The notes below the pieces were generated by a model. It saw only the letters and a program-made list of their open reading frames with translations, was not told where the DNA came from and did not search any database. 6,730 nt of DNA from an uncultured Verrucomicrobiota bacterium. GTDB lineage: Bacteria; Verrucomicrobiota; Verrucomicrobiia; Limisphaerales; UBA9464. Below are positions 1 to 5,928 of the stretch, in pieces; position 1 is the first letter of the stretch, and every line of letters begins with the position of its first letter. The position numbers and the translations under genes are program-made. The DNA lies in contig CAIPFS010000220.1 of NCBI GenBank assembly GCA_903864375.1, positions 1 through 6,730 on the forward strand, written 5' to 3'.

Positions 1-38
1 CCCGTGTCCGTTGCATACGCCTGAAGATGAACGTTGGC

Positions 39-44
39 TATAAT
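39..44 (+). promoter_or_regulatory. Candidate -10 box (TATAAT)
   Basis: This is a perfect sigma70-type -10 hexamer, TATAAT, about 95 bases upstream of the first gene. No good -35 partner is visible: at 16-18 base spacing the sequence does not resemble TTGACA, and the best match, TTGCAT at 11-16, is 22 bases away. A TG lies one base too far upstream for a classic extended -10. If it is used, transcription would start near position 51 and leave a leader of about 90 bases. It is a candidate only. Confidence 0.35.
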
Positions 45-78
45 ACGCATGGGGGCAAGCTGTTTTGTCATGCCGGTT

Positions 79-112
79 GAACCGCAACCGATTCGATGCG
101 AGAGTGCGGTTC
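79..112 (+). repeat. Inverted repeat in the leader of the first gene
   Basis: GAACCGCA at 79-86 pairs perfectly with TGCGGTTC at 105-112 across an 18-base loop. The left arm also overlaps a short palindrome, CGGTT-G-AACCG, at 74-84, so two alternative hairpins could compete. The repeat lies between the candidate -10 box and the start of the small membrane protein. It could be an RNA hairpin or an operator. It does not match a riboswitch that I recognise, and there is no T-run after it, so it is not an obvious terminator. Confidence 0.3.
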
Positions 113-140
113 GTGCAAAGGCCACGGCCGCACGATTCCC

Positions 141-569
141 ATGTGGCGCTTTTATCTTCCACTTTTCACCACCACCGCAGCCGTCGCCCTCTCCCAGTTC
201 CTGCAAAAGACGGTCCCCCGCCATGTCCATCCGCTGGCGGCGCTCATGGTCATCTACGGCGTGGCCTTCCTCGTTTCCCTGGGTGCCTACCTGTGCACCC
301 CGGGGCGGGCCGAACTTTGGACGGCCCTCGGCCAGGTCTCCTGGGTCAGCTATGCCCTGGGTTTTGTGATTCTCGGGTTCGAATCCGGATCGCTCCTCGC
401 CTATCGATATGGGTGGAAGGTGTCGACCTACTCGATGGTGGTCAATGCCGCCTCCGGCGTGCTGCTGTTACCCATGGGCATGTGGGTGTTTCGGGAGAAG
501 CTGACCTCCAGCCACTGGTTGGGGGCGCTGCTTTGCCTGGGCGGCCTGGTCCTGCTGGCTAAAAAGTAG
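141..569 (+). CDS. Small single-domain EamA/DMT-type membrane protein
   Basis: A 142-residue, very hydrophobic protein with about five predicted membrane segments (roughly residues 4-22, 33-52, 68-88, 97-116 and 124-140). The C-terminal end, FREKLTSSHWLGALLCLGG followed by hydrophobic residues and KK, is the typical end of an EamA repeat (a Glu-Lys-Leu turn, then a final glycine-rich helix). Full EamA transporters have two such repeats and about 300 residues. This one has a single repeat, like the small four- or five-segment members of the drug/metabolite transporter superfamily, which usually act as dimers. A buried acidic residue (E81, in segment 3) is notable. An in-frame ATG at 96 would add 15 polar, Cys-containing residues. 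I prefer 141 because the membrane segment starts directly after it, although neither start has a clear ribosome binding site. It lies upstream of the importer genes on the same strand and may be cotranscribed. The substrate is unknown. Confidence 0.75.
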   Translation: MWRFYLPLFTTTAAVALSQFLQKTVPRHVHPLAALMVIYGVAFLVSLGAYLCTPGRAELWTALGQVSWVSYALGFVILGFESGSLLAYRYGWKVSTYSMVVNAASGVLLLPMGMWVFREKLTSSHWLGALLCLGGLVLLAKK

Positions 570-579
570 GGTTCGAACC
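570..579. repeat. 10-bp perfect palindrome after the membrane-protein gene
   Basis: GGTTCGAACC is self-complementary over 10 bases and begins one base after the TAG stop of the membrane protein, in the 84-base gap before the lipoprotein start. The TTCGAA core resembles a tRNA T-loop, but no T-stem or acceptor stem pairs around it. It could be an operator half-site pair or chance. No terminator-like hairpin with a T-run is visible in this gap, which is compatible with readthrough into the next gene. Confidence 0.25.
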
Positions 580-653
580 GGGATGCAGGTATGAGACCGC
601 GGGACTGGTTGAATGATCTCGACCCATGCGCCATGGAACTTGATGGTTTCGGA

Positions 654-1793
654 ATGCTGCGACTGAAACGCGGAATTTGGCTGGGCATGGTCGTGGGGGC
701 CTTGATGGCCGCAGGCTGCGGAGATCCCAAGGCACCTGCGGACTCGGCGGTTCACGCCAATGGGTCCACTCCTGCGGGCCCGGCACTGACCTACGACCAG
801 GCTCTGGCTTTGGTTCGATCCCGCATTCCGTCGGAAAAGTACTTTTCCAACGACCTTCTCCCGAAGCCGGGACAAACTGCCCCGACCTTCGAGAAGCGGG
901 AGAAGCTTCGGATCTCCATGCCGTGGGTCTTCAATGACGAGCTGGCTCCCTGGTATCTCGCTCAGGAGAAAAAATGGTTTGATCAGGTGGGGTTGGATGT
1001 CGAGTTGGTGGCAGGTGGCCCTGGTATTGATGCCTTGCAACTGTTGGTGGCGGGGCAGGTGGATATTGGTGTCCCGGCCGGTGCCAGCTTCGTGCTTCAC
1101 CTGCGCAACAGTCGGACGGGCTCGGATGTTGTGGCCATCGCCGCGATTCAGAAGAACGCCCCAATCTCCTGGATCGGCCTCGACTCCTCCATTCCCAGGA
1201 ATCAACGATCCAGCTTCAAGCCAACCCTGAAGGACCTCATTGGAAAACGGGTGGGCATGCAGCCGGGTAACGATTTTTATCTGGAATTTGCCCTGGAAAA
1301 GGCGGGCTATCGCAAGGATGCCGTCCAGTTTTTGCAGGCCGGCTTCACCCCGGACCCGCTGTTGGCCGGGGTCATGGATTACTATTTTGGATGGGTGAAC
1401 AACCAACCCCGGTTGATCGAACAGGCGGGCTATTCCAATTGGTTTGCCCTGCGATCCTTTGAAGTGGGGGTCGACGAATACTGCGACGTGTCCGTTGTTC
1501 GTCGCGAAACGTTTGAAAAGCGGGGCGACCTCCTGCGGCGTTACCTCTGGGCCCTGAACCAGGCGGCGGGTTTCATCATCGAACGCCCGGAGGAGGCTGC
1601 GGCCATCACCGCTCGGCGGTCAACCGACGTCAGCCTGACCCCGGCCCAGGTCCTGCGCCGCTTTGACCTGCAGAAGGAATTGATGGTGGGTAACGACCAA
1701 CAACCGCTTTTGTACATGTCGGCGGATCGATGGGATTCCCTCGCCGCGGGGATGGTCCAGTTCAAGCAGATCGAGTTGCCCGGGAAAAAGTAG
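654..1793 (+). CDS. ABC transporter substrate-binding lipoprotein, NitT/TauT (SsuA/ThiY-like) class
   Basis: A 379-residue extracytoplasmic binding protein that would capture the substrate for the ATPase and permease encoded downstream. From this start the protein opens with a lipoprotein signal: a basic MLRLKR, a hydrophobic stretch, then a lipobox-like A-A-G-C with the lipidated cysteine at residue 22. That is why I chose 654 over the in-frame ATGs at 591 and 633, which would put a polar, acidic extension ahead of the signal. The NMT1/SsuA-type domain starts near residue 85. It shows the family pattern of an N-terminal strand, then APWYLAQEKKWF, GLDVELVAGGPG, a LVAGQVDIGV stretch and, later, a GW-x-N-x-P segment, which resembles thiamine-pyrimidine binding proteins of the ThiY type. 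A segment of about 60 residues between the lipid anchor and the domain (residues 23-84) is longer than a simple tether and is of unknown role. Substrate identity is not determinable here. Confidence 0.88.
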   Translation: MLRLKRGIWLGMVVGALMAAGCGDPKAPADSAVHANGSTPAGPALTYDQALALVRSRIPSEKYFSNDLLPKPGQTAPTFEKREKLRISMPWVFNDELAPWYLAQEKKWFDQVGLDVELVAGGPGIDALQLLVAGQVDIGVPAGASFVLHLRNSRTGSDVVAIAAIQKNAPISWIGLDSSIPRNQRSSFKPTLKDLIGKRVGMQPGNDFYLEFALEKAGYRKDAVQFLQAGFTPDPLLAGVMDYYFGWVNNQPRLIEQAGYSNWFALRSFEVGVDEYCDVSVVRRETFEKRGDLLRRYLWALNQAAGFIIERPEEAAAITARRSTDVSLTPAQVLRRFDLQKELMVGNDQQPLLYMSADRWDSLAAGMVQFKQIELPGKK

Positions 1794-1813
1794 GCGGGCT
1801 GGCTTCCCCGGGC
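1778..1813 (+). other. Imperfect stem-loop across the end of the binding-protein gene
   Basis: GCCCGGGAA at 1778-1786 pairs with TTCCCCGGGC at 1804-1813, giving nine base pairs with one bulged C and a 17-base loop that contains the TAG stop codon. No T-run follows, so it is not a canonical intrinsic terminator. Hairpins placed after the binding-protein gene are a known way for importer operons to protect and over-produce the binding protein relative to the membrane components. A similar role here is inference. Confidence 0.35.
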
Positions 1814-1877
1814 TGACGGCAAAAGGTGCGGGACTTTATCCAGTGTGTCGAATCGTGGGCACAATGGGGGGCGGAAG

Positions 1878-1970
1878 ATGATCATCTGCCGTCAACCGGT
1901 TGAATTTCCGAGCCTTGGTGTCGAACTGCATGACTTTTGCTTCCCCGGCGGGTGTTGTTCCCTTTGTTGA
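1878..1970 (+). CDS. Possible 30-residue cysteine-rich leader ORF upstream of the P450
   Basis: An ATG preceded by a purine-rich stretch (GGGGGGCGGAAG at 1866-1877) opens a 30-codon frame starting MIICRQPVEF and ending FPGGCCSLC, with five cysteines in total (residues 4, 21, 26, 27 and 30). Its TGA stop ends 7 bases before the preferred P450 ATG at 1978, a spacing that would allow translational coupling. The Shine-Dalgarno-like core is very close to the ATG. The same frame is open all the way back to the stop of the binding protein, and a GTG at 1845 could give a longer form. It could be a leader peptide, a small protein or a chance frame. I recognise no family, and chance is a real possibility at this length. 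Confidence 0.2.
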   Translation: MIICRQPVEFPSLGVELHDFCFPGGCCSLC

Positions 1971-1977
1971 GCCATTC

Positions 1978-3354
1978 ATGACCACTGCTGAGACTCCCGA
2001 TACCCGCGCCGCCTCGGCTGGAGGACCACTTCGGGGCGTGAAGGACATTCCATATTATCAGGAAGGGTTGCCCTGGGTCGGGCCTCCGATGGCGTACCGG
2101 AAGGACCCGTTCGGATTCCACCTGCGGGCTTACCGGAAACATGGACCCATTTATCGGACCCGATTTCGGGGGCGGGTCTATGTAGTGCTGGCCGGGCTGG
2201 AGGCCAACGACTTCGTTTGGCGGAATACCGAGGTTTGGAGCTATGGCGCGACGAACACGGCCTTTGGCGAGCAACTGGGTTCAGGCCACGTCACTCAATT
2301 GGACGGGGATCCGCACAAGGCCCGACGCAAGACGCTCAAGCCGGCCTTCGGAATGGAGGCCATTGCCAGGTACCTTCCTGTGATGGATCGGGTGATCGCC
2401 GGGGAATTGAAGGCGATTCCGGGCGGGCGGGCCAACCTCGCCGAGGTCTTTGGGCCAATCCTGCTGCGGGTCAACAGCCGGACAACCTTCCACGCTCAGC
2501 TCACGGATTCAATGGTTGCCACGCTGGAAGAATTCGAATGGCAATTTCTCTTTGGGACCAACCTCGGTCGTTGGCGGCATCTTTATTATGCCCGCCCGTC
2601 CTATCGGCGGTTGAAATCGCAGACGTTTCGGATATTCCGACAGCTTCTGGCGGAGCGTGCCGCCTTGGAATCGCGGCCGATGGACAATTTCACCGCACTC
2701 GAGGACGCCAACCGGGAAGCTGGAAATCCCCCTTTGTCACAATGGGAAAAGGAAAATGATCTTTACCTGACCCTGGTGGCCGGAATCCATAATACGGCGA
2801 ACCTGCTTTACTGGTGCCTCGTCTATTGCGCCAGCCGTCCGGATTGGACTGCCCGGTTGCGCACCGAATTGGCAGCCTGGAGCACTGAACCTTTTCCGGG
2901 AATGCAGATGTTTCCGTTGCTCAAGGCGACGATTCAGGAAGTGATGCGCCTGCGCCCGGGTGCCATTGTTCTACCCCGCCACGCCGGATGTGATTTTGAC
3001 TTTGGCGGCTATCGGATACCCGCAGGGACGCCGGTCATGCATGCCAACACGCTGGTTCACTTCCTGGAGGAGGTTTACGAGCAGCCGCTGGAGTTTCATC
3101 CCGAGCGGTACCTCCAGGGTCGCTCTTATCCTCCCAAAGCCATTGGCTTTTTTGGTGGTGGCACTCATATCTGTCTCGGAATGAATGTGACCAACATCCA
3201 CGCCCCGGTGGCGCTGGCGAATGTTCTGCGGGATTACGATGTCCATTTTGAGGAGTCGCCCAGCTTTGAGGTCAGGCTCGCGGTGGGTGGAAACCGGATG
3301 CGGGCGAATGTCCCGGTCCAATTGGTTCGACGCGAATCCGGAGGTGTTTCGTGA
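1978..3354 (+). CDS. Cytochrome P450
   Basis: A 458-residue soluble heme-thiolate monooxygenase; the length is normal for a bacterial P450 and there is no membrane anchor. Visible landmarks in order: a C-helix H-x-x-x-R (H113, R117); an I-helix A-G-I-H-N-T (268-273); a K-helix E-x-x-R (E321, R324); F-x-P-E-R (373-377); and the heme loop FGGGTHICLG (392-401), with C399 as the iron ligand. The I-helix is unusual: the acidic residue normally before the oxygen-handling threonine is His271, with Asn272 next to it; T273 is kept. Histidine at this place is also known in CYP51 sterol demethylases, but overall I cannot assign a CYP family. The start is uncertain: 1978 gives a compact N terminus, ATG at 1930 adds 16 residues, and TTG at 1900 adds 26; none has a strong ribosome binding site. 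The last four bases overlap the ATPase start. A ferredoxin or reductase partner is not encoded in the window. Confidence 0.93.
   Translation: MTTAETPDTRAASAGGPLRGVKDIPYYQEGLPWVGPPMAYRKDPFGFHLRAYRKHGPIYRTRFRGRVYVVLAGLEANDFVWRNTEVWSYGATNTAFGEQLGSGHVTQLDGDPHKARRKTLKPAFGMEAIARYLPVMDRVIAGELKAIPGGRANLAEVFGPILLRVNSRTTFHAQLTDSMVATLEEFEWQFLFGTNLGRWRHLYYARPSYRRLKSQTFRIFRQLLAERAALESRPMDNFTALEDANREAGNPPLSQWEKENDLYLTLVAGIHNTANLLYWCLVYCASRPDWTARLRTELAAWSTEPFPGMQMFPLLKATIQEVMRLRPGAIVLPRHAGCDFDFGGYRIPAGTPVMHANTLVHFLEEVYEQPLEFHPERYLQGRSYPPKAIGFFGGGTHICLGMNVTNIHAPVALANVLRDYDVHFEESPSFEVRLAVGGNRMRANVPVQLVRRESGGVS
3340..3346 (+). promoter_or_regulatory. Strong ribosome binding site for the ATPase GTG start
   Basis: GGAGGTG inside the last codons of the P450 is a near-perfect Shine-Dalgarno sequence. 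Its GGAGG core is six bases upstream of the GTG at 3351. It supports GTG as the true ATPase start, and it is the clearest ribosome binding site seen in the window. Confidence 0.75.
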
Positions 3355-4118
3355 CGGATCCCGCCGTTCGCCTGAAGCAGGTCAGCAAGCGGTTCAAGGC
3401 TGGCGTGGATATCCTGACCGGCATTGATCTCGCCGTTGCCCCGGGTGAGCTCGTGGCGTTGGTGGGTGCCTCCGGGTGTGGAAAGACCACCCTGCTGCGC
3501 ATGGCCGCCGGGCTGGAGGAGCCCAGCGAAGGGTCCGTGGAGGTCCTTGGGCGTTCACCGGCTCAGGCCTGTGCCCTGCGGCAGGTTGGTGTCGCCTTCC
3601 AGAGGGCTGCCCTCGTGCCGTCCAGAACGGCCTTGGAGAATGTCCAGCTCACTCTGGCCATTACCCGGCGAACCGACGGACTGGATCCGTCACAACTCCT
3701 TCGAGATTTCGGTTTGGGTGAGCATCTCCATGCCTATCCTCACCAGCTTTCGGGCGGGATGCAGCAGCGCGTCAACATCGCCGCCGCTCTGGTTCATCAA
3801 CCGCAAATCCTGCTGCTGGACGAGCCGCTCGGTGCCCTGGACGAAATTACCCGCGAATCCATGACGGAATGGCTGGCCGGTGTCCTCGCCCGGACGCGTC
3901 CCACCACCCTGCTGGTGACCCACAGTGTCGAAGAGGCGGTGGTTCTGGCGGACCGTGTGGTGATCCTTTCCCGATATCCCGGGCGCATTGCCCATGACAT
4001 CCCCATCCATCTGCCACGACCCCGGGATATCTGGGGAAAGCCGAGCGCGGAATTTCAGGAGACGGTGCGGACGGTCCGGGGTCATCTTCATGCTGTTCTG
4101 CGCGCCACAGGTATATGA
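3351..4118 (+). CDS. ABC transporter ATP-binding protein, NitT/TauT (SsuB/TauB-like) class
   Basis: A 255-residue cytoplasmic nucleotide-binding subunit that powers the importer. All catalytic motifs are intact: Walker A GASGCGKT (39-46), Q-loop glutamine Q84, signature LSGGMQQR (133-140), Walker B ILLLDEP (153-159) with catalytic E158, D-loop ALD (162-164) and switch histidine H191. The stretch ILSRYPGRI (205-213) is characteristic of the nitrate/sulfonate/taurine ATPase family. The gene starts with GTG overlapping the P450 stop (GTGA) and ends overlapping the permease ATG (ATGA), so the three products are translationally coupled and probably made in similar amounts. Length and motifs show no sign of decay. 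Confidence 0.95.
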   Translation: MTDPAVRLKQVSKRFKAGVDILTGIDLAVAPGELVALVGASGCGKTTLLRMAAGLEEPSEGSVEVLGRSPAQACALRQVGVAFQRAALVPSRTALENVQLTLAITRRTDGLDPSQLLRDFGLGEHLHAYPHQLSGGMQQRVNIAAALVHQPQILLLDEPLGALDEITRESMTEWLAGVLARTRPTTLLVTHSVEEAVVLADRVVILSRYPGRIAHDIPIHLPRPRDIWGKPSAEFQETVRTVRGHLHAVLRATGI

Positions 4119-4855
4119 GCGATCGACGAGCCTATTTATTGATGCTGGTTTCGGTTGCGGTCATCTGGCTGCTGGCCGTCCGATGGTCCGGACTGCCACC
4201 CCTGACATTGCCATCCCCGGTCAAGGTGGGAGAGGTGCTTTGGGATGAACGGTCTGCCATGCTGGAGGGCACCCTTTCCACCCTGTTCACGGCCCTGCTC
4301 GGCTACGCGTTGGCAAACCTCATCGCCCTGTCGCTGGCCATCGGTTCCGTCTATATCCGGTGGCTGGAGGCGTTCAGCACCCCGTGGGTGGTGGTGTTGA
4401 AGAATATCCCGTTTGTGGCCCTCGCCAGCCTCTTGATCATCACCATGGGGAGTTCCCTTCTTCCCCGGCTGATCATCGTGGTATTGGTTTGCTTCCATCC
4501 GCTTTTGGCCAATTTGAATCAAGGGCTCAAGGCAGCGGACCGGGTTTTGATTGATCGGATGCGCACCCTCGATGGTTCCCGTTGGGAAATCTTTCGCTAC
4601 GTCCTCTGGCCGAGTGCACTCCCGTATTACCTGGCGGCGCATGAGATTGCGTTTACCACGAGCATCGTGGGGGCCATCGTGGCGGAATGGTTCCTGAGTC
4701 GGCAGGGACTCGGCCATATTTTGGTACAGGGAATGACCGAGTACCGGGGTGACCGCATCTATGCCGCGACGCTGATTTCCAGCGTGCTGTCATTCGGCGC
4801 CTACTGGATCTGCCGGGCAACGGGTCGCCATTTAACCCGCTGGCAGAGGGCTTAG
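4115..4855 (+). CDS. ABC transporter permease, NitT/TauT (SsuC/TauC-like) class
   Basis: A 246-residue inner-membrane protein with about six hydrophobic segments and the binding-protein-dependent permease fold. The coupling (EAA) loop is recognisable as DRMRTLDGSRWEIFRYVLWP followed by SALPYYL: the usual first residues are replaced, but the central glycine and the I/V-LP spacing are kept. An N-terminal LPSP-x-K-V segment and the stretch NIPFVALASLL are typical of the nitrate/sulfonate/pyrimidine permeases. Its ATG lies inside the ATPase stop (ATGA). No strong ribosome binding site precedes it, so translation probably relies on reinitiation. It would form a homodimeric channel with the ATPase and receive substrate from the lipoprotein at 654-1793. 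It is the last gene of the operon: a 188-base gap and a convergent gene follow. Confidence 0.93.
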   Translation: MSDRRAYLLMLVSVAVIWLLAVRWSGLPPLTLPSPVKVGEVLWDERSAMLEGTLSTLFTALLGYALANLIALSLAIGSVYIRWLEAFSTPWVVVLKNIPFVALASLLIITMGSSLLPRLIIVVLVCFHPLLANLNQGLKAADRVLIDRMRTLDGSRWEIFRYVLWPSALPYYLAAHEIAFTTSIVGAIVAEWFLSRQGLGHILVQGMTEYRGDRIYAATLISSVLSFGAYWICRATGRHLTRWQRA

Positions 4856-5043
4856 TCCTGCCGACTTCAACGGACCTGACTCATAGGGGATTGGGGGCCT
4901 CCCGAAGAAGTTTCATTCTGCTCCGCCAAAATCATGGACCATCATCGGCTCACTCTGGAAGAGGTTCTGCGGCGACTTGACCTCCACTGATTGGGGATGG
5001 GGGCTCGCAACGAGGTCTTTCTAAGGGAGCTCTGGTGAACCCG
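4856..5043. other. Convergent intergenic spacer
   Basis: This spacer separates the permease stop from the stop of the oppositely oriented PhzF-family gene, so transcription of both should end here. I see no strong GC-rich hairpin followed by a T-run on either strand. The best is CTCG-CAA-CGAG at 5004-5014, a four-base stem followed by GTCTTTCT on the + strand, which is too weak to call. An 18-codon frame (4934-4990, starting MDHHRLTLEE) has no ribosome binding site and is probably chance. Confidence 0.4.
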
Positions 5044-5847
5044 TCAAAAGGGCGCCGTGGCCAGGTGTCCCTTCCAGATGGTGGTGGCGGATCCGCCCAA
5101 CAGAACGCGGGAGCCTTCCAGACGAAGATGGACTTCCCCGCCTCGCGGGCTGGCCTGCCAGGCGAGCAATTCGGTTCGGCCTGTTCGAGCGGACCAATAA
5201 GGGGAAAGGGTGCAGTGAGCAGAACCGGTGACCGGGTCTTCAGGAACCCCTGCCGCCGGAGCGAAAAACCGGGAGACCAGGTCATATCGACCGTCACCAG
5301 CGGCGGTGACAATCACTCCCCGGACGGGAAGTTGAGCGAGCGCCATCAGGTTGGGACGAAGGTGGCAAACTGTTTCGGCATCCTCCACTTCGACGAGATA
5401 GTCATCCACGCTCCGGCCCACCCACTTCGGTGTGGCTCCCAGGGCTTCGGCCAGTCCGTCGGGTGCCGGTGCCTCTGATGCGGGACGGGACGGAAAATCC
5501 ATTTCAATGCGTCCGTTTCGATGCCGGCAGATCAATTCATCGCTCTTTTCGGTGAAGAACCGGGCGGGGTATTCGCGAGAGAGCGTGCCGGATTCCCAAA
5601 GGAAATGGGCGCTGGCCAGCGTGGCGTGTCCGCAAAGGGCCACCTCGGTGGTCGGCGTGAACCAGCGCAATCCCCATCCCTCGTCTTTGGACACGAGAAA
5701 GGCGGTTTCCGACAGGTTCATTTCAGCGGCGATCTGCTGCATCCACCGCGGTTCAGCCGGGACCTCCAGGAGGCAGACGGCGGCAGGATTGCCGGTGAAG
5801 GGCCCGGAGGCAAAGGCGTCAATTCCCCAGATGACGGGTCGGTCCAT
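5044..5847 (-). CDS. PhzF-family isomerase / phenazine-biosynthesis-like protein
   Basis: A 267-residue cytoplasmic protein of the PhzF/YddE (diaminopimelate-epimerase-like) fold, near the family's usual 260-300 residues. Conserved features: D10-A-F near the N terminus; GNPAAV (19-24); NLSETAF (44-50), with E47 matching the catalytic glutamate of PhzF; RWFTP with EVALCGHATLA (61-78), including H74; and EDPVTGSAH (203-211) at the second half of the active-site cleft. The start at 5847 has an AGGA-containing site (CAGGAAT) just upstream and aligns with the family N terminus. An ATG at 5904 would add 19 residues unlike the family. True PhzF isomerises dihydro-hydroxyanthranilate in phenazine synthesis, but no other phenazine genes are present. 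Most genomic homologues are of unknown substrate, so I give no gene symbol. It is divergent from the cytochrome gene. Confidence 0.92.
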   Translation of the reverse strand: MDRPVIWGIDAFASGPFTGNPAAVCLLEVPAEPRWMQQIAAEMNLSETAFLVSKDEGWGLRWFTPTTEVALCGHATLASAHFLWESGTLSREYPARFFTEKSDELICRHRNGRIEMDFPSRPASEAPAPDGLAEALGATPKWVGRSVDDYLVEVEDAETVCHLRPNLMALAQLPVRGVIVTAAGDGRYDLVSRFFAPAAGVPEDPVTGSAHCTLSPYWSARTGRTELLAWQASPRGGEVHLRLEGSRVLLGGSATTIWKGHLATAPF

Positions 5848-5894
5848 ATTCCTGTTATTAGCCGATTCCGATTCTGCTGAACAGCTTCGTTGCG

Positions 5895-5922
5895 TTGACA
5901 GCAAGGGTGGGATTCATAGGGT
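5895..5922 (+). promoter_or_regulatory. Candidate promoter for the cytochrome-propeller gene
   Basis: The 81-base divergent spacer contains a perfect -35 hexamer TTGACA at 5895-5900. At 16-base spacing the -10 position reads TAGGGT (5917-5922), which keeps only T, A and the final T. Transcription from here would begin at or next to the ATG at 5929, implying an almost leaderless message. Nearby are a tandem CCGATT-CCGATT (5862-5873) and a small inverted repeat GCTG-AA-CAGC (5876-5885) that could bind a regulator of either gene. The -10 mismatch keeps confidence low. Confidence 0.3.
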
Positions 5923-5928
5923 GCGGGT

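Noticed and set aside
565..590. tRNA T-loop-like sequence (GGGTTCGAACC)
   Set aside because: The bases on either side do not form a five-pair T-stem on either strand, and no acceptor, D or anticodon arm is found nearby. There is no tRNA or tRNA fragment that could mark an integration site.
591..653. Upstream ATG starts (591, 633) for the binding lipoprotein
   Set aside because: They would add 21 or 7 residues, polar and acidic, ahead of a lipoprotein signal that begins naturally at 654. They are not impossible, because spacing from the previous gene would then be only 21 bases for the 591 start.
468..1406. Long minus-strand open frame (312 codons) opposite the binding-protein gene
   Set aside because: It is antisense to a well-supported gene with clear family motifs. 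The translation is rich in His, Arg, Gln and Pro with no recognisable domain, as expected for a shadow frame in GC-rich DNA.
1978..3354. Assignment of the P450 as CYP51 (sterol 14-demethylase)
   Set aside because: The I-helix histidine is shared, but the next residues are N-T rather than T-S. The neighbouring genes give no hint of sterol synthesis, and I cannot run the alignment that would decide.
4136..4717. Minus-strand open frame (193 codons) opposite the permease
   Set aside because: It is a shadow of the permease gene with a low-complexity, Gln/Gly/His-rich translation and no ribosome binding site or family signature.
4934..4990. 18-codon ORF in the convergent spacer
   Set aside because: It has no ribosome binding site, no recognisable motif and a length expected by chance.
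5004..5014. CTCG-CAA-CGAG hairpin as a terminator
   Set aside because: The stem is only four pairs and the following GTCTTTCT is not a convincing T-run.
5044..5847. Phenazine biosynthesis locus
   Set aside because: Only a PhzF-like protein is present. Such proteins are widespread outside phenazine producers and no phzA/B/D/E/G-like genes are in the window.
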